From an uncultured Prevotellaceae bacterium (GTDB taxonomy: Bacteria > Bacteroidota > Bacteroidia > Bacteroidales > Bacteroidaceae), in contig CAMWKZ010000003.1 in assembly GCA_947174945.1 (NCBI GenBank), positions 1 through 64,000 of the forward strand: a stretch of 64,000 bases of DNA. Direction: 5' to 3'. A program made the position numbers and the translations under genes. Below the pieces are notes generated by a model. It was not told where the DNA came from. It saw nothing but the letters and a program-made list of their open reading frames with translations, and ran no database searches. This document shows, piece by piece, positions 1 through 8,241 of this stretch; within the stretch, counting starts at the first letter, position 1, and each line of letters opens with the position of its first letter.

Positions 1-44
1 ATTAAAGAAATAACATATTTAGACCCTTTTAAAATTAAAGAGCA

Positions 45-323
45 ATGGTAACAACAAAATTAGTTGGTCAAGTGACCGAAGAAGAAAAGAAAGAGATACA
101 AACCTTATTTGAACGTCGTAATGGACTAGGCGAGTTAGCTAAGATTATTACAGCAGATAATGAGGAACTATATGAAAAAATAGTCAAAGACTTGGGCAAA
201 ACCGACACAAAGTTTCAAAATTGGTGGGACAATATGGCCAAAAAATATCAATGGGAGAGTGCGGAGAATGGCAGTTGGGAGATAAACTTTGAGAGTAACG
301 AAATTTTTCTTGTAATGCAATAA
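45..323 (+). CDS. Small acidic protein, possible CXXX-repeat peptide modification system protein
   Basis: A 92-residue soluble protein rich in Glu and Lys, with no signal peptide and no membrane segment. The C-terminal half carries an aromatic stretch (FQNWWDNMAKKYQW, near residues 57-70). From memory it resembles the small family annotated as CXXX-repeat peptide modification system protein, found beside radical SAM peptide maturases in Bacteroidales; I could not check this. It is followed after 6 bases by tatA and then tatC, so the three genes look like one transcript. The patch is AT-rich compared with the DNA from 1.8 kb onward, suggesting transfer. The radical SAM enzyme and precursor peptide, if present, would lie before the window. 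If the family guess is wrong it is simply an uncharacterised small protein. Confidence 0.55.
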   Translation: MVTTKLVGQVTEEEKKEIQTLFERRNGLGELAKIITADNEELYEKIVKDLGKTDTKFQNWWDNMAKKYQWESAENGSWEINFESNEIFLVMQ

Positions 324-329
324 AGGACT

Positions 330-563
330 ATGACTGCAAATTTATTGTTTATAGGTACAACAGAACTACTGCTGCTCAGCGGAGTTGCCCTATTGCTTTT
401 TGGTGGTAAAAAACTGCCTGAAATGATGAAAGGATTAGGGCAGGGAGTACAAAGTTTTAAAAAAGGTATGAATGAACCACTGGCAGAAGAATCCCCCCAA
501 AATGGTGAAGAAGAACAGAAAGGAACTGGAGAAAAAACAGGAAGTATTAAAGCACAGCAATAA
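330..563 (+). CDS. tatA: Sec-independent translocase subunit TatA
   Basis: A 77-residue protein with the TatA layout: a short N-terminal membrane helix (about residues 5-25, rich in Leu and Val), the hinge FGGKKLPE, an amphipathic helix beginning [16 protein letters not shown], then a charged, disordered Glu/Gln-rich tail. TatA oligomers form the pore that carries folded twin-arginine proteins across the inner membrane. The last base of its stop codon is the first base of the tatC start, so the two are translationally coupled. No TatB-like gene is seen, consistent with a minimal TatA-TatC system. The upstream small protein suggests a dedicated rather than housekeeping role, but that is inference. 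Confidence 0.9.
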   Translation: MTANLLFIGTTELLLLSGVALLLFGGKKLPEMMKGLGQGVQSFKKGMNEPLAEESPQNGEEEQKGTGEKTGSIKAQQ

Positions 564-1345
564 TGAAAGTTAATAAAGGTGAACTGCTAACTTTTGGCGG
601 ACATCTTGAAGTATTCCGCCAAATGCTTTTCCGTATCCTCGGAGTAACAATAATAATTGCCATTGTGGTGTTCTATTTTAAGGACACCACATGGAAATTA
701 TTGTTAGCTCCAAGTGAATGGGATTTCTACACTTATCGCTGTTTAGAGCAGGCAATACAAACTATTGGCATTAATTTCCGCTTTGAGAAATTTCATGTGG
801 ATTTGATTGCCACAGACTTATCAAGCCAGTTTATGACACACATTAGCACCACAGCATATCTGAGTTTATTAGGAGCATCACCTTATATCCTGTATGAGCT
901 GTTTCGTTTCATTTCACCCGCTCTCTATGAGAACGAGCGAAGGTATTCAGTACAAGTGACTGGTATTATATATTTATTGTTCATCCTTGGAGTGTTGATG
1001 TCCTATTTTGTGCTATTCCCAATATCCTTTCGCTTCCTTGGAACTTACAACGTATCAGCCAAAGTTATTAGTAACATCACCCTTGATTCATATATATCAA
1101 CTTTTATATCGCTAACTTTGATTATGGGGATAGTATTCCAATTACCTGTAATAGCATTCTTTCTTGGCAAAATGGGAATAATTACATCCTCAATGCTTAC
1201 CAACTATCGTAAGCACTCTTTTATTGCCATTATGCTGGTAGCAGCCATCATCACTCCACCCGATTTGATGACACTCGTGTTAGTCACAATCCCACTCTAT
1301 CTACTCTATGAAATGAGCATCCAAGTTGTAAGATGGATTGAGTAA
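563..1345 (+). CDS. tatC: Sec-independent translocase subunit TatC
   Basis: A 260-residue polytopic membrane protein with about six hydrophobic helices. It carries the TatC signatures: an N-terminal cytoplasmic HLEVFRQ stretch, the first-loop motif FISPALYENERR that contains the Glu needed for twin-arginine binding, and the late TPPD motif before the last two helices. TatC is the receptor for twin-arginine signal peptides. Length is normal for the family. It overlaps tatA by one base. Where E. coli has HLIELR at the amino terminus this protein has HLEVFR, placing the acidic residue one position earlier; I believe this is common in Bacteroidetes. The gene is AT-rich compared with the rest of the window. 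Confidence 0.92.
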   Translation: MKVNKGELLTFGGHLEVFRQMLFRILGVTIIIAIVVFYFKDTTWKLLLAPSEWDFYTYRCLEQAIQTIGINFRFEKFHVDLIATDLSSQFMTHISTTAYLSLLGASPYILYELFRFISPALYENERRYSVQVTGIIYLLFILGVLMSYFVLFPISFRFLGTYNVSAKVISNITLDSYISTFISLTLIMGIVFQLPVIAFFLGKMGIITSSMLTNYRKHSFIAIMLVAAIITPPDLMTLVLVTIPLYLLYEMSIQVVRWIE

Positions 1346-1390
1346 GATTTTATTGAGGCTTTCGATTTTTTATCAAAGGCATTAAAGATA

Positions 1391-1397
1391 AAGGAGG
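1391..1397 (+). promoter_or_regulatory. Strong Shine-Dalgarno (AAGGAGG)
   Basis: AAGGAGG lies 6 bases before the ATG of the helix-turn-helix gene. Near-perfect Shine-Dalgarno sequences are unusual in Bacteroidetes, and I did not notice another this strong in the window. It supports the chosen start and hints at a foreign origin. Confidence 0.6.
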
Positions 1398-1403
1398 CAT
1401 ATT

Positions 1404-1709
1404 ATGCAGACAAACAATCATCAAATCGTTGACTACGACCTTGTACTTGACCAGAAGTTTGGCAAGGAGGGGACACCTGAGCGCATCAAGGCTGAAGAGG
1501 ACGCATTCTCTTTCTACTCTGGCCAGATACTGCTCGATGCTCGTAAAGAAGCGAAAGTGACACAGGCGGAACTGGCAAAGCGCATCAACTCCACCAAGTC
1601 CTATATCTCTAAGGTGGAGAATGGGGTAATCGTTCCCAGCGTCGGCGCATTCTATCGCATCATCAGCGCACTTGGCATGAGGGTCGAAGTGGTGAAACCG
1701 ATATATTAA
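1404..1709 (+). CDS. XRE-family helix-turn-helix protein, HigA-like antitoxin without visible toxin
   Basis: A 101-residue protein with a helix-turn-helix_3 domain in about residues 40-95 (RKEAKVTQAELAKRINSTKSYISKVENG), followed by a short C-terminal strand. This is the layout of HigA-type antitoxins and small XRE repressors. In the usual HigBA arrangement a toxin gene of about 100 codons sits directly upstream; here only 58 non-coding bases separate it from tatC, so no toxin partner is visible. Its codon use is closer to the GC-rich downstream genes than to the AT-rich tat genes. It may be a solitary regulator or the remnant of a toxin-antitoxin pair. Confidence 0.8.
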   Translation: MQTNNHQIVDYDLVLDQKFGKEGTPERIKAEEDAFSFYSGQILLDARKEAKVTQAELAKRINSTKSYISKVENGVIVPSVGAFYRIISALGMRVEVVKPIY

Positions 1710-1757
1710 GATTATTCTGCTCCTATACGTTAAATAATAGGAAAAAACGCGGTTTCC

Positions 1758-1789
1758 TTTGGCGTTTCGCCTAATTTGCCGTATCTTTG
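1758..1789 (+). promoter_or_regulatory. Bacteroidetes-type promoter for the CDP-alcohol operon
   Basis: TTTG at 1758-1761, a 20-bp spacer and TATCTTTG at 1782-1789 match the Bacteroidetes consensus -33 TTTG / -7 TAnnTTTG. The expected transcription start falls about 6-8 bases further on, making a TTG at 1801 too early to be a comfortable start and favouring the ATG at 1822. Confidence 0.75.
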
Positions 1790-1821
1790 CAGGTTGAATA
1801 TTGAATTCATATACCGCGACA

Positions 1822-2802
1822 ATGAACGAGAAGTTTAAACAGACCTTGAAGTCTTCTGAGACAGAAGACTGGTTAGACCTGCATATTGTACGTCCCTTCT
1901 GCTACTACTGGGCACTGCTCTTTGCACGCTTTGACATACACCCTAACACGGTTACCATTCTCTCCATGCTCATTGGGGCTGCCAGCGCCGTGTTCTTCGG
2001 CTGTGCCAGTTTCTATTACGGTGGCACCGAAGGGCTTATCCTGAACATCATAGGCATCCTATTGCTGATGCTGGCCGACATATTCGACTGCACCGACGGA
2101 CAGCTGGCCCGCATGACGGGAAAGAAGAGCCGACTGGGCCGCATCCTTGACGGAGTGGCTGGCTTTGCATGGTTTACCCCCATCTATTTGGCGTTGGTCT
2201 ACCGCTTCTACCTGCATCACGATTTGGAATTTCAGTGGTTAGGCATCAGCGACACCCCTCAGAATGTGTATATTGCCACGGCTATCGTCTTCGTTCTTGG
2301 GCTTATCTCGGGTATCACAGGGCTGGCTGGACAACAGCGACTGGCCGACTATTACATTCAAGTACACCTCTTTTTCCTGAAAGGTGAGAAGGGTAGCGAG
2401 CTTGACAACTCAGTGCGCCAGCAGGAGATATACGACCAGATGACAACAGACACGCCGCTTGTAGAGCGTGTGTTTCAGAAGTCATACGTTGACTACACCC
2501 GTAAGCAAGAGGCCGTCACACCGCAGTTTCAGCGCCTGCTTGCCCGTTTGCGCGAGAAGTATGGTCACACGGACAACATTCCGCAGGAGGTGCGCGACGA
2601 GTTCCGACACCACTCGCTGCCCGTTATCAAGTGGAACGGACTGCTTACCTTCAACTTCCGCTCAGCATGGCTGTTCCTGTTTTGCCTGCTCGACGTGCCC
2701 GCTATGAACTTCGTGTGGGAGATTGTCGGCATGGGCCTGCTCTATCTGTATGTGAACCGCCGCCATGAGGCATTCTGCCGACAAATGGCCGACAAACTGT
2801 AA
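1822..2802 (+). CDS. CDP-alcohol phosphatidyltransferase family protein with altered catalytic motif
   Basis: An integral membrane protein of about 326 residues. The family motif DGxxARx8Gx3Dx3D is present with D89, D92, G93, A96, R97, G106 and D110, but the fourth Asp is replaced by Gly (G114, codon GGC at 2161-2163). In this family the fourth Asp is generally taken as the catalytic base, so the chemistry may be altered, supplied by another residue, or lost. A hydrophilic, Arg/Lys-rich insert of about 80 residues sits around positions 200-285 before the last membrane helices and is unusual for the family. The start is the ATG after the promoter; an in-frame TTG 21 bases earlier is less likely. 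First gene of an operon with an UPF0104 protein, an aminotransferase and a cytidylyltransferase, which suggests assembly of a phospholipid or ceramide headgroup. Confidence 0.85.
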   Translation: MNEKFKQTLKSSETEDWLDLHIVRPFCYYWALLFARFDIHPNTVTILSMLIGAASAVFFGCASFYYGGTEGLILNIIGILLLMLADIFDCTDGQLARMTGKKSRLGRILDGVAGFAWFTPIYLALVYRFYLHHDLEFQWLGISDTPQNVYIATAIVFVLGLISGITGLAGQQRLADYYIQVHLFFLKGEKGSELDNSVRQQEIYDQMTTDTPLVERVFQKSYVDYTRKQEAVTPQFQRLLARLREKYGHTDNIPQEVRDEFRHHSLPVIKWNGLLTFNFRSAWLFLFCLLDVPAMNFVWEIVGMGLLYLYVNRRHEAFCRQMADKL

Positions 2803-2814
2803 GGACACGAGCCT

Positions 2815-3855
2815 ATGAAGTGGACTAAGCAACGCCTGAACAACCTGTTCTTCCTCCTTGGCTGTGCCGCCGTGGTAGTGATGCTGCTGACGTTTGACGT
2901 TAGCTTTGTCGAGCTATGGCAACACCTGTGTCACGCAGGCTACTGGCTCATCCCCATTATCGGCATCTGGCTGGTGGTCTACGCACTCAACGCCTTTGCA
3001 TGGCAGGCCATCATCGAGGGCAACCTTGGCCACAAGGCACCTATCAGCTTCTGGCGCATCTACCGCCTGACCATTACGGGCTATGCCCTTAACTACGCCA
3101 CACCCGTAGGCGGGCTGGGTGGCGAGCCTTACCGTATCATGGAGCTATCGAAGGACATTGACAAGCAACACGCCACGTCCAGCGTCATTCTCTATGCCAT
3201 GATGCACTTCTTCGCCCATTTCTGGTTCTGGTTCATCAGCATATTCATCTATCTGGCACTGGCCGCAGGCGGCAACCTGCCCATCACCCCTGCCATTGGC
3301 ATTACGCTGGCCATTATTGTCGTGTTCTGCCTTTTTGCCTTCTACCTCTTTTCAAAAGGCTATCGCAACGGGCTGGTCAAGTATGTGCTGGGCGTTATCA
3401 GCCACATTCCCGGTCTGAAGAAGTGGACGCTGCGCCAATGGGCACGCCATGCCGAGTCCATCGAAAACATTGACCACCAGATAGCAGCCCTGTACGGACA
3501 AGACACGTGGGCATTCTACCGCAGTCTGTTGTTGGAATACTTCTCCCGCGTTGTACAGAGTTCAGAGGTCATGTTCATGCTCCTGCTGTTCGGTATTGAC
3601 AATGGCGGAGGCATCGACGGCCTGACCATCACCTTCCTGCACAGCATCCTGATAGTGGCCTTCACCACTCTGTTTGCCAATCTCATAGGCTTCCTGCCCA
3701 TGCAGTTAGGCGTTCAGGAGGGCGGCTTCGTGCTATCCATCGCTGCGCTGGGCCTGTCCGCTGCCCTCGGCATCTTCGTCAGCATCATCTGCCGTGTCAG
3801 GGAGATTATATGGATTCTTATCGGAATGCTACTCATGAAAATAGACAAACAATAA
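2815..3855 (+). CDS. UPF0104 / lysylphosphatidylglycerol synthase transmembrane-region family protein
   Basis: A 346-residue polytopic membrane protein with about eight helices and the conserved motifs PVGGLGGEPYR (about residues 99-109) and GVQEGGFVLS near the carboxyl end. It corresponds to the membrane half of MprF-like proteins, which moves lipids between leaflets, without any aminoacyl-transferase half. It begins 12 bases after the CDP-alcohol enzyme stops and is followed 7 bases later by an aminotransferase. In this setting a lipid translocation or lipid-binding role for the product made by the neighbours is likely, but this is inference. Confidence 0.85.
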   Translation: MKWTKQRLNNLFFLLGCAAVVVMLLTFDVSFVELWQHLCHAGYWLIPIIGIWLVVYALNAFAWQAIIEGNLGHKAPISFWRIYRLTITGYALNYATPVGGLGGEPYRIMELSKDIDKQHATSSVILYAMMHFFAHFWFWFISIFIYLALAAGGNLPITPAIGITLAIIVVFCLFAFYLFSKGYRNGLVKYVLGVISHIPGLKKWTLRQWARHAESIENIDHQIAALYGQDTWAFYRSLLLEYFSRVVQSSEVMFMLLLFGIDNGGGIDGLTITFLHSILIVAFTTLFANLIGFLPMQLGVQEGGFVLSIAALGLSAALGIFVSIICRVREIIWILIGMLLMKIDKQ

Positions 3856-3862
3856 AATAACA

Positions 3863-4915
3863 ATGGAAAACAAAATGAATTTTCTCGACAGAAACGAGTT
3901 CAACTTCGAGCCCAGCCAGAAAGTGGTGGAGGCTATCAAGAACTTCGACCCTAAGACGCTCTGTTTCTATACCCGCATCTATGACCAAGGCAAGAAGAGT
4001 GTCATCTCGGTTCGCCTGAGTGAAATCTATGGCGTTCCCGAGGAACAAGTGCTGCTAACCTATGGTGGCGAGGATATGCTAAAGAATGCCATCCACTACT
4101 TCCTTATGCTGGGTGACAACAAGAAGATACTGATTCCCGAGTTCTCATGGTGGTATTACAACCGCGTGGCCTCAGAGTGTGGCGGTACCTTTGAGATGTA
4201 TCCCCTGCACGAACAGGACGACACCTTCGCCTACGACGTGGATGAGGTGATTGAGTACACCAACCGCATTCATCCTCGTATGCTGTTGCTGGCATCGCCC
4301 AACAACCCGACGGGCAACGGCCTGACACCTGAGGAGACTGGCCGCATCATGGAGAACATCCCCTCCGACACGATGGTACTCATCGACGAGGCTTACGCCA
4401 GCTTCATCTGCATGGACACCGACTACATCGCCCCACTGGTGAACAAGTACAACAACCTGATTATCTCGCGCACCCTGTCTAAGTTCTACGGACTGCCTGG
4501 CCTGCGCGTAGGCTTCGGCTTCATTGGCAAGGGACACGACCAGTTCCTGAGCTACACCAACAAGTATCTGGGCTACAACCGCTTCTCCGAGGCCGTTGCA
4601 CTGGCTGCACTCGACAGCGACGAACACTATCGCCACGTGGCTGACGATATGGACTGGGGCCGCCAGCTCTATAAGAAGGAATTAGGCTCACTGCCCGGCT
4701 TCAAGGTGTACAAGTCGGTGGCTAACTTCATACTTATCAAATACCCTGTTGAGATAAAGGAGCAGCTGCAACAGGCACTGGCCGCTCAGGACTATAAGAT
4801 TAAGTTCATGGGCGACAAGGGACTGGAATCGTGCCTGCGCATCACGCTCGGACGCAAAGAGCAGACCCAGACGGTGGTGGACACCATCCTCAAAGTGTTC
4901 AATGCCCAATCGTAA
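3863..4915 (+). CDS. PLP-dependent aminotransferase, HisC/CobD-like
   Basis: A 350-residue fold-type I aminotransferase. Visible motifs are SPNNPTGNGL (substrate and cofactor contacts, about residue 144), DEAYASF, the PLP lysine in SRTLSKFYGLPGLRVGF, and a carboxylate-binding Arg in CLRITLG. Histidinol-phosphate aminotransferase and threonine/serine-phosphate decarboxylase (CobD) share this scaffold. No his or cob genes are near. The direct neighbours are a LicC-like cytidylyltransferase and a CDP-alcohol transferase. That context favours a phospho-amino-alcohol product, for example phosphoethanolamine from phosphoserine, over histidine synthesis; the substrate cannot be fixed from sequence alone. 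Confidence 0.85.
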   Translation: MENKMNFLDRNEFNFEPSQKVVEAIKNFDPKTLCFYTRIYDQGKKSVISVRLSEIYGVPEEQVLLTYGGEDMLKNAIHYFLMLGDNKKILIPEFSWWYYNRVASECGGTFEMYPLHEQDDTFAYDVDEVIEYTNRIHPRMLLLASPNNPTGNGLTPEETGRIMENIPSDTMVLIDEAYASFICMDTDYIAPLVNKYNNLIISRTLSKFYGLPGLRVGFGFIGKGHDQFLSYTNKYLGYNRFSEAVALAALDSDEHYRHVADDMDWGRQLYKKELGSLPGFKVYKSVANFILIKYPVEIKEQLQQALAAQDYKIKFMGDKGLESCLRITLGRKEQTQTVVDTILKVFNAQS

Positions 4916-4936
4916 ACTATCAAACACGAGACACAC

Positions 4937-5692
4937 ATGATTGGCGTTATCTTAGCAGCGGGCATGGCCAAACGGCTGCGCCCACTGACCGACACGAAGC
5001 CTAAATGCCTGCTTAAAGTGGGCGAGCGCACCCTGCTGGAGCGCACCGTCTGCGCCATGCAACAGGCTGGCATCACTGAGTTTGTGGTGGTTACAGGCTA
5101 TCTGGGTGAGCAAATCCGCGCATTCCTGACGGATGACCTCACACCCCGCTTGATGCAGGAAACGGGGACAGCTCCTCATTTCACCTTCCTCCACAACGCC
5201 GACTATGAGCACAACAACAACATCTATTCGCTCTGGATGGCTGGCGAAGTGGTGCGCGACAAGGAGTTCCTGCTGATGGACAGCGACATTCTGTGCGACC
5301 CAGCTGCCGTGGTGCGCATCGCCCAGATGCCTGAGACAGCCCTTGCCCTCAACCGCCATGAGTGTGGCGAGGAGGAGATTAAGGTTATCGTAGACGGTGA
5401 CAACCGCATTACCGAAATCAACAAGACGTGTGACCCAAAGGAAGCCATTGGCGAATCCGTCGGCATCGAGCGGTTTACGACCGACTACAGCACGGCACTT
5501 TATCGCGAACTTGACCAGATGATAGTCAAGGAGGGACTGATTGACGTGTTCTATGAACGGGCCTTCGAGCGGCTCATTCCGCAGGGGCATACGTTCCGCG
5601 TGGTAGACACCACCGACTACTTCTCCTACGAGCTGGACACGCCAGAGGACTTCCAGCGAGCCAAGGAGCTGATGCCCGCCGAACTGCTATAA
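4937..5692 (+). CDS. LicC-like nucleotidyltransferase (probable phospho-amino-alcohol cytidylyltransferase)
   Basis: A 251-residue soluble nucleotidyltransferase. It has the N-terminal nucleotide loop ILAAGMAKRLRPLTDTKPKC, the motif HNNNIYSLW that resembles the YNNFYSL motif of the choline-phosphate cytidylyltransferase LicC, and the metal-binding DSDI. It would activate a phosphorylated small alcohol as its CDP derivative. It follows the aminotransferase by 21 bases and closes the four-gene run that begins with the CDP-alcohol transferase. CDP-ethanolamine or a related amino-alcohol is the likely product; a sugar-1-phosphate cannot be ruled out. Confidence 0.82.
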   Translation: MIGVILAAGMAKRLRPLTDTKPKCLLKVGERTLLERTVCAMQQAGITEFVVVTGYLGEQIRAFLTDDLTPRLMQETGTAPHFTFLHNADYEHNNNIYSLWMAGEVVRDKEFLLMDSDILCDPAAVVRIAQMPETALALNRHECGEEEIKVIVDGDNRITEINKTCDPKEAIGESVGIERFTTDYSTALYRELDQMIVKEGLIDVFYERAFERLIPQGHTFRVVDTTDYFSYELDTPEDFQRAKELMPAELL

Positions 5693-5710
5693 TGGGAATA
5701 AAAACTGAAA

Positions 5711-5749
5711 AACGACCCCTCGCCTAAGATGACAAAGCGAGGGGTTGTT
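5711..5749 (+). terminator. Hairpin between cytidylyltransferase and aldolase genes
   Basis: Arms AACGACCCCTCGC (5711-5723) and GCGAGGGGTTGTT (5737-5749) pair over 13 positions with one G-T pair. The following run is only weakly T-rich, so it may be an inefficient terminator or attenuator. An ATG inside it (5729) could start a longer version of the next gene, but that start would be buried in the stem. Confidence 0.5.
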
Positions 5750-5776
5750 CGTCTTCATAGAAAAACGCTTATAACT

Positions 5777-6715
5777 ATGACGACAAACTTCAAAACACCC
5801 CTGAGCGGCATCATACCGCCGCTCGTTACCCCACTGAAAGACAACGAGACGCTGGACGTAGAGAGTCTGGAGCGACTGATTGAACACCTTATCGCAGGCG
5901 GCGTACACGGCCTGTTCGTGCTGGGCACCACCGGCGAGGAGCAGAGCCTGTCATACGACGTGCGCAAGCAGATGCTCAAGGAGTCGTGCCGCATTAACCG
6001 CGGTCGGCTGCCGCTGCTGGCCTGCATTACCGACACGTCGATAGAGGAGAGCATACGGCTGGCACGCAAGGCTGCCGACTATGGAGCCGACGGTGTGGTG
6101 TCTGCCCCGCCCTACTACTTCGCCACGGGACAGCCTGAGCTGGCCCAGTTCTATGAGGAGCTGGTGCCCCAGTTGCCGTTGCCCGTGTTCCTCTACAATA
6201 TGCCCAGTCATGTGAAGGTCAGCTTCGCCCCCGACACCGTAGCCCGTATCGCCCGCAATCCGCAGGTGGTTGGATTCAAGGACTCGTCGGCCAACGCTGT
6301 CTACTTCCAGTCAGTAATGTACAAGATGCAGCACCGTAAAGACTTTGCCATGCTGGTCGGCCCGGAGGAGATTACGGGCGAGTGCGTGCTCTTAGGCGCA
6401 CAGGGCGGCATCAACGGCGGTGCCAATATGTTCCCCGAGCTGTATGTCGGTATGTACGATGCTGCCAAGCGGCACGACATCGACACGGTGCTGAAGTTGC
6501 AGCAACTGATAATGCAGATTTCTACCTCTATATATACGGTGGGCAAGCACGGCTCCAGCTACCTGAAGGGACTGAAGTGCGCCCTGTCGCTGCTCGGCAT
6601 TATCAACGACGACTTTGTGGCTTCGCCGTTCTATAAGTTTGAGGAACCAGAGCGCGAGAAGATACGTCAGGCACTCAGCGCGCTGCCCATCAAAGACGGA
6701 AAGCTATGCATCTGA
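5777..6715 (+). CDS. Dihydrodipicolinate synthase / N-acetylneuraminate lyase family aldolase
   Basis: An enzyme of about 312 residues of the DapA/NanA Schiff-base aldolase superfamily. The GTTGE loop, the catalytic Tyr in LYNMPSH and the Schiff-base Lys in GFKDSSAN are present. Where DapA has Arg after the YNVPS motif (binding the aspartate-semialdehyde carboxylate) this protein has His, so it is probably not the lysine-biosynthetic enzyme, nor does it show the usual sialic-acid lyase version. A 2-keto acid aldolase or dehydratase role is likely. The start is the ATG giving MTTNFKTPLSG; an upstream in-frame ATG lies inside a hairpin. It overlaps the following symporter by 10 bases, so the pair probably handles one imported substrate. 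Confidence 0.82.
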   Translation: MTTNFKTPLSGIIPPLVTPLKDNETLDVESLERLIEHLIAGGVHGLFVLGTTGEEQSLSYDVRKQMLKESCRINRGRLPLLACITDTSIEESIRLARKAADYGADGVVSAPPYYFATGQPELAQFYEELVPQLPLPVFLYNMPSHVKVSFAPDTVARIARNPQVVGFKDSSANAVYFQSVMYKMQHRKDFAMLVGPEEITGECVLLGAQGGINGGANMFPELYVGMYDAAKRHDIDTVLKLQQLIMQISTSIYTVGKHGSSYLKGLKCALSLLGIINDDFVASPFYKFEEPEREKIRQALSALPIKDGKLCI

Positions 6716-8220
6716 TTGACTTTATTATCTTTCTCGCCTTCACGCTGGGCGTGGTGGTGTTTGGCTGTTCGTTCTTCAAGAAGGGCAGCTCTGCCGATGA
6801 GTTCACCTCGGCAGGCCACTCGATACCCGGCTGGGTGGTGGGTATGTCCATCTTCGCCACCTATGTCAGCAGTATCTCCTACATAGGCTATCCGGGCAAG
6901 GCCTTTGCCGCCAACTGGAACGCCTTTGTGTTTTCACTCTCGATACCCATTGCCTCGTACTTTGCCGCCAAGTATTTCGTGCCGTTCTACCGCCACAGCG
7001 GTTCGGTGTCGGCCTATACGTTCTTAGAGGAGAAGTTCGGTGCGTGGGCGCGCCTGTATGCTTCGGCCTGTTACCTGCTGACGCAGATAGCCCGCATGGG
7101 CAGCATCCTCTACCTGCTGGCCGTGCCCATGTACATCCTGATGGGCTGGGACTTGCACGCTGTCATCATCCTTACCTCCATCGGCATCATCATCTATTCG
7201 ATGATGGGCGGGCTGAAGGCTGTCATCTGGGCCGATGCCATTCAGGGCATCATCCTCATTGGCGGTGCCGTGCTGTGCCTGGCTATCCTGATGTTCTCCA
7301 TGCCCGAAGGCCCGATGCAGACGTTTGAGCTGGCTGCCAACTCGCCGATGGGCAACAAGTTCTCGCTGGGCGAGTTCACCAGCGACCTGACTACCTCCAC
7401 CTTTTGGGTGTGCCTCGTCTATGGTATCTTCATTAACCTGCAGAACTACGGCATCGACCAGAACTACGTGCAACGCTACCATGCTGCCAAGACCGACCGC
7501 GATGCCAAGTTCTCGGCACTCTTTGGCGGCTATCTGTTCATCCCCGTGTCGGCACTGTTCTTCCTGATAGGCTCTGCCCTCTATGGCTACTACGAGGCTG
7601 GCGTGGCCGAGTTGCCGGCTGATATAGCCCAGAAGCCCGACTATGTGTTCCCCTACTTCATCGTCAACGGGCTGCCCGTCGGACTGCGTGGGCTGCTGAT
7701 AGCCTCTATCTTTGCTGCCGGCATGAGCACCGTCTCGACATCGGTGACGAGTGCGGCCACGATTATCCTGACTGACTACGCACGGCCTTTCTTCCTGAAG
7801 GCAAGGCGGGTGAAAGACCAGCTAACCCACCACGACCCCGAGCACCACTCGCGCCATCAGCGGCTGGAACTGGCGGTGGTGCGACTGTCGAGCGTGGCGG
7901 TCGGACTGCTGGGAGCCATTGTCGCCATCGCCATGCTCAGTGTTGAGAGCATTATCGATGCGTGGTGGACGCTCTCGAGCATCTTCTCGGGCGGTATGCT
8001 GGGGCTGTTCCTGCTGGGCTGCATCCCGCAGAAGATTAACCGATGGGCTGCGCTCACGGGCTGCATCTGCGGCGTGCTGGTCATCGGCTGGCTGTCACTG
8101 GCCGATATGTGGAACCTGCCTGGCCCACACCTGCACCCCTATCTTGCCATCGTGCTTGGCACGACGGTCATCTTCCTCGTCGGCTTCCTGCTGACCCTCC
8201 TGCTGAAAGGCAAGCGATAA
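6706..8220 (+). CDS. Sodium:solute symporter (SSS family)
   Basis: A 504-residue inner-membrane transporter with about 13 helices and the SSS hallmarks: early GHSIPGWVVGMSIFATYVSS, GMSTVSTSVTSAATIILTDY in the second inverted repeat, and a helical C-terminal extension. SSS carriers import sugars, acids or amino acids with sodium. It overlaps the 3' end of the DapA-family gene by 10 bases, so the carrier and aldolase are translationally linked. The substrate is unknown; sialic acid or a keto-acid sugar would fit the partner but is not shown. Confidence 0.9.
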   Translation: MHLIDFIIFLAFTLGVVVFGCSFFKKGSSADEFTSAGHSIPGWVVGMSIFATYVSSISYIGYPGKAFAANWNAFVFSLSIPIASYFAAKYFVPFYRHSGSVSAYTFLEEKFGAWARLYASACYLLTQIARMGSILYLLAVPMYILMGWDLHAVIILTSIGIIIYSMMGGLKAVIWADAIQGIILIGGAVLCLAILMFSMPEGPMQTFELAANSPMGNKFSLGEFTSDLTTSTFWVCLVYGIFINLQNYGIDQNYVQRYHAAKTDRDAKFSALFGGYLFIPVSALFFLIGSALYGYYEAGVAELPADIAQKPDYVFPYFIVNGLPVGLRGLLIASIFAAGMSTVSTSVTSAATIILTDYARPFFLKARRVKDQLTHHDPEHHSRHQRLELAVVRLSSVAVGLLGAIVAIAMLSVESIIDAWWTLSSIFSGGMLGLFLLGCIPQKINRWAALTGCICGVLVIGWLSLADMWNLPGPHLHPYLAIVLGTTVIFLVGFLLTLLLKGKR

Positions 8221-8241
8221 GAAGTCGCTGTCGAGACGATA

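Noticed and set aside
5777..6715. Assignment of the DapA-family gene as dapA or nanA
   Set aside because: The Arg after the catalytic Tyr motif that marks DapA is His, and the NanA-type residues are not evident; only the superfamily can be named.
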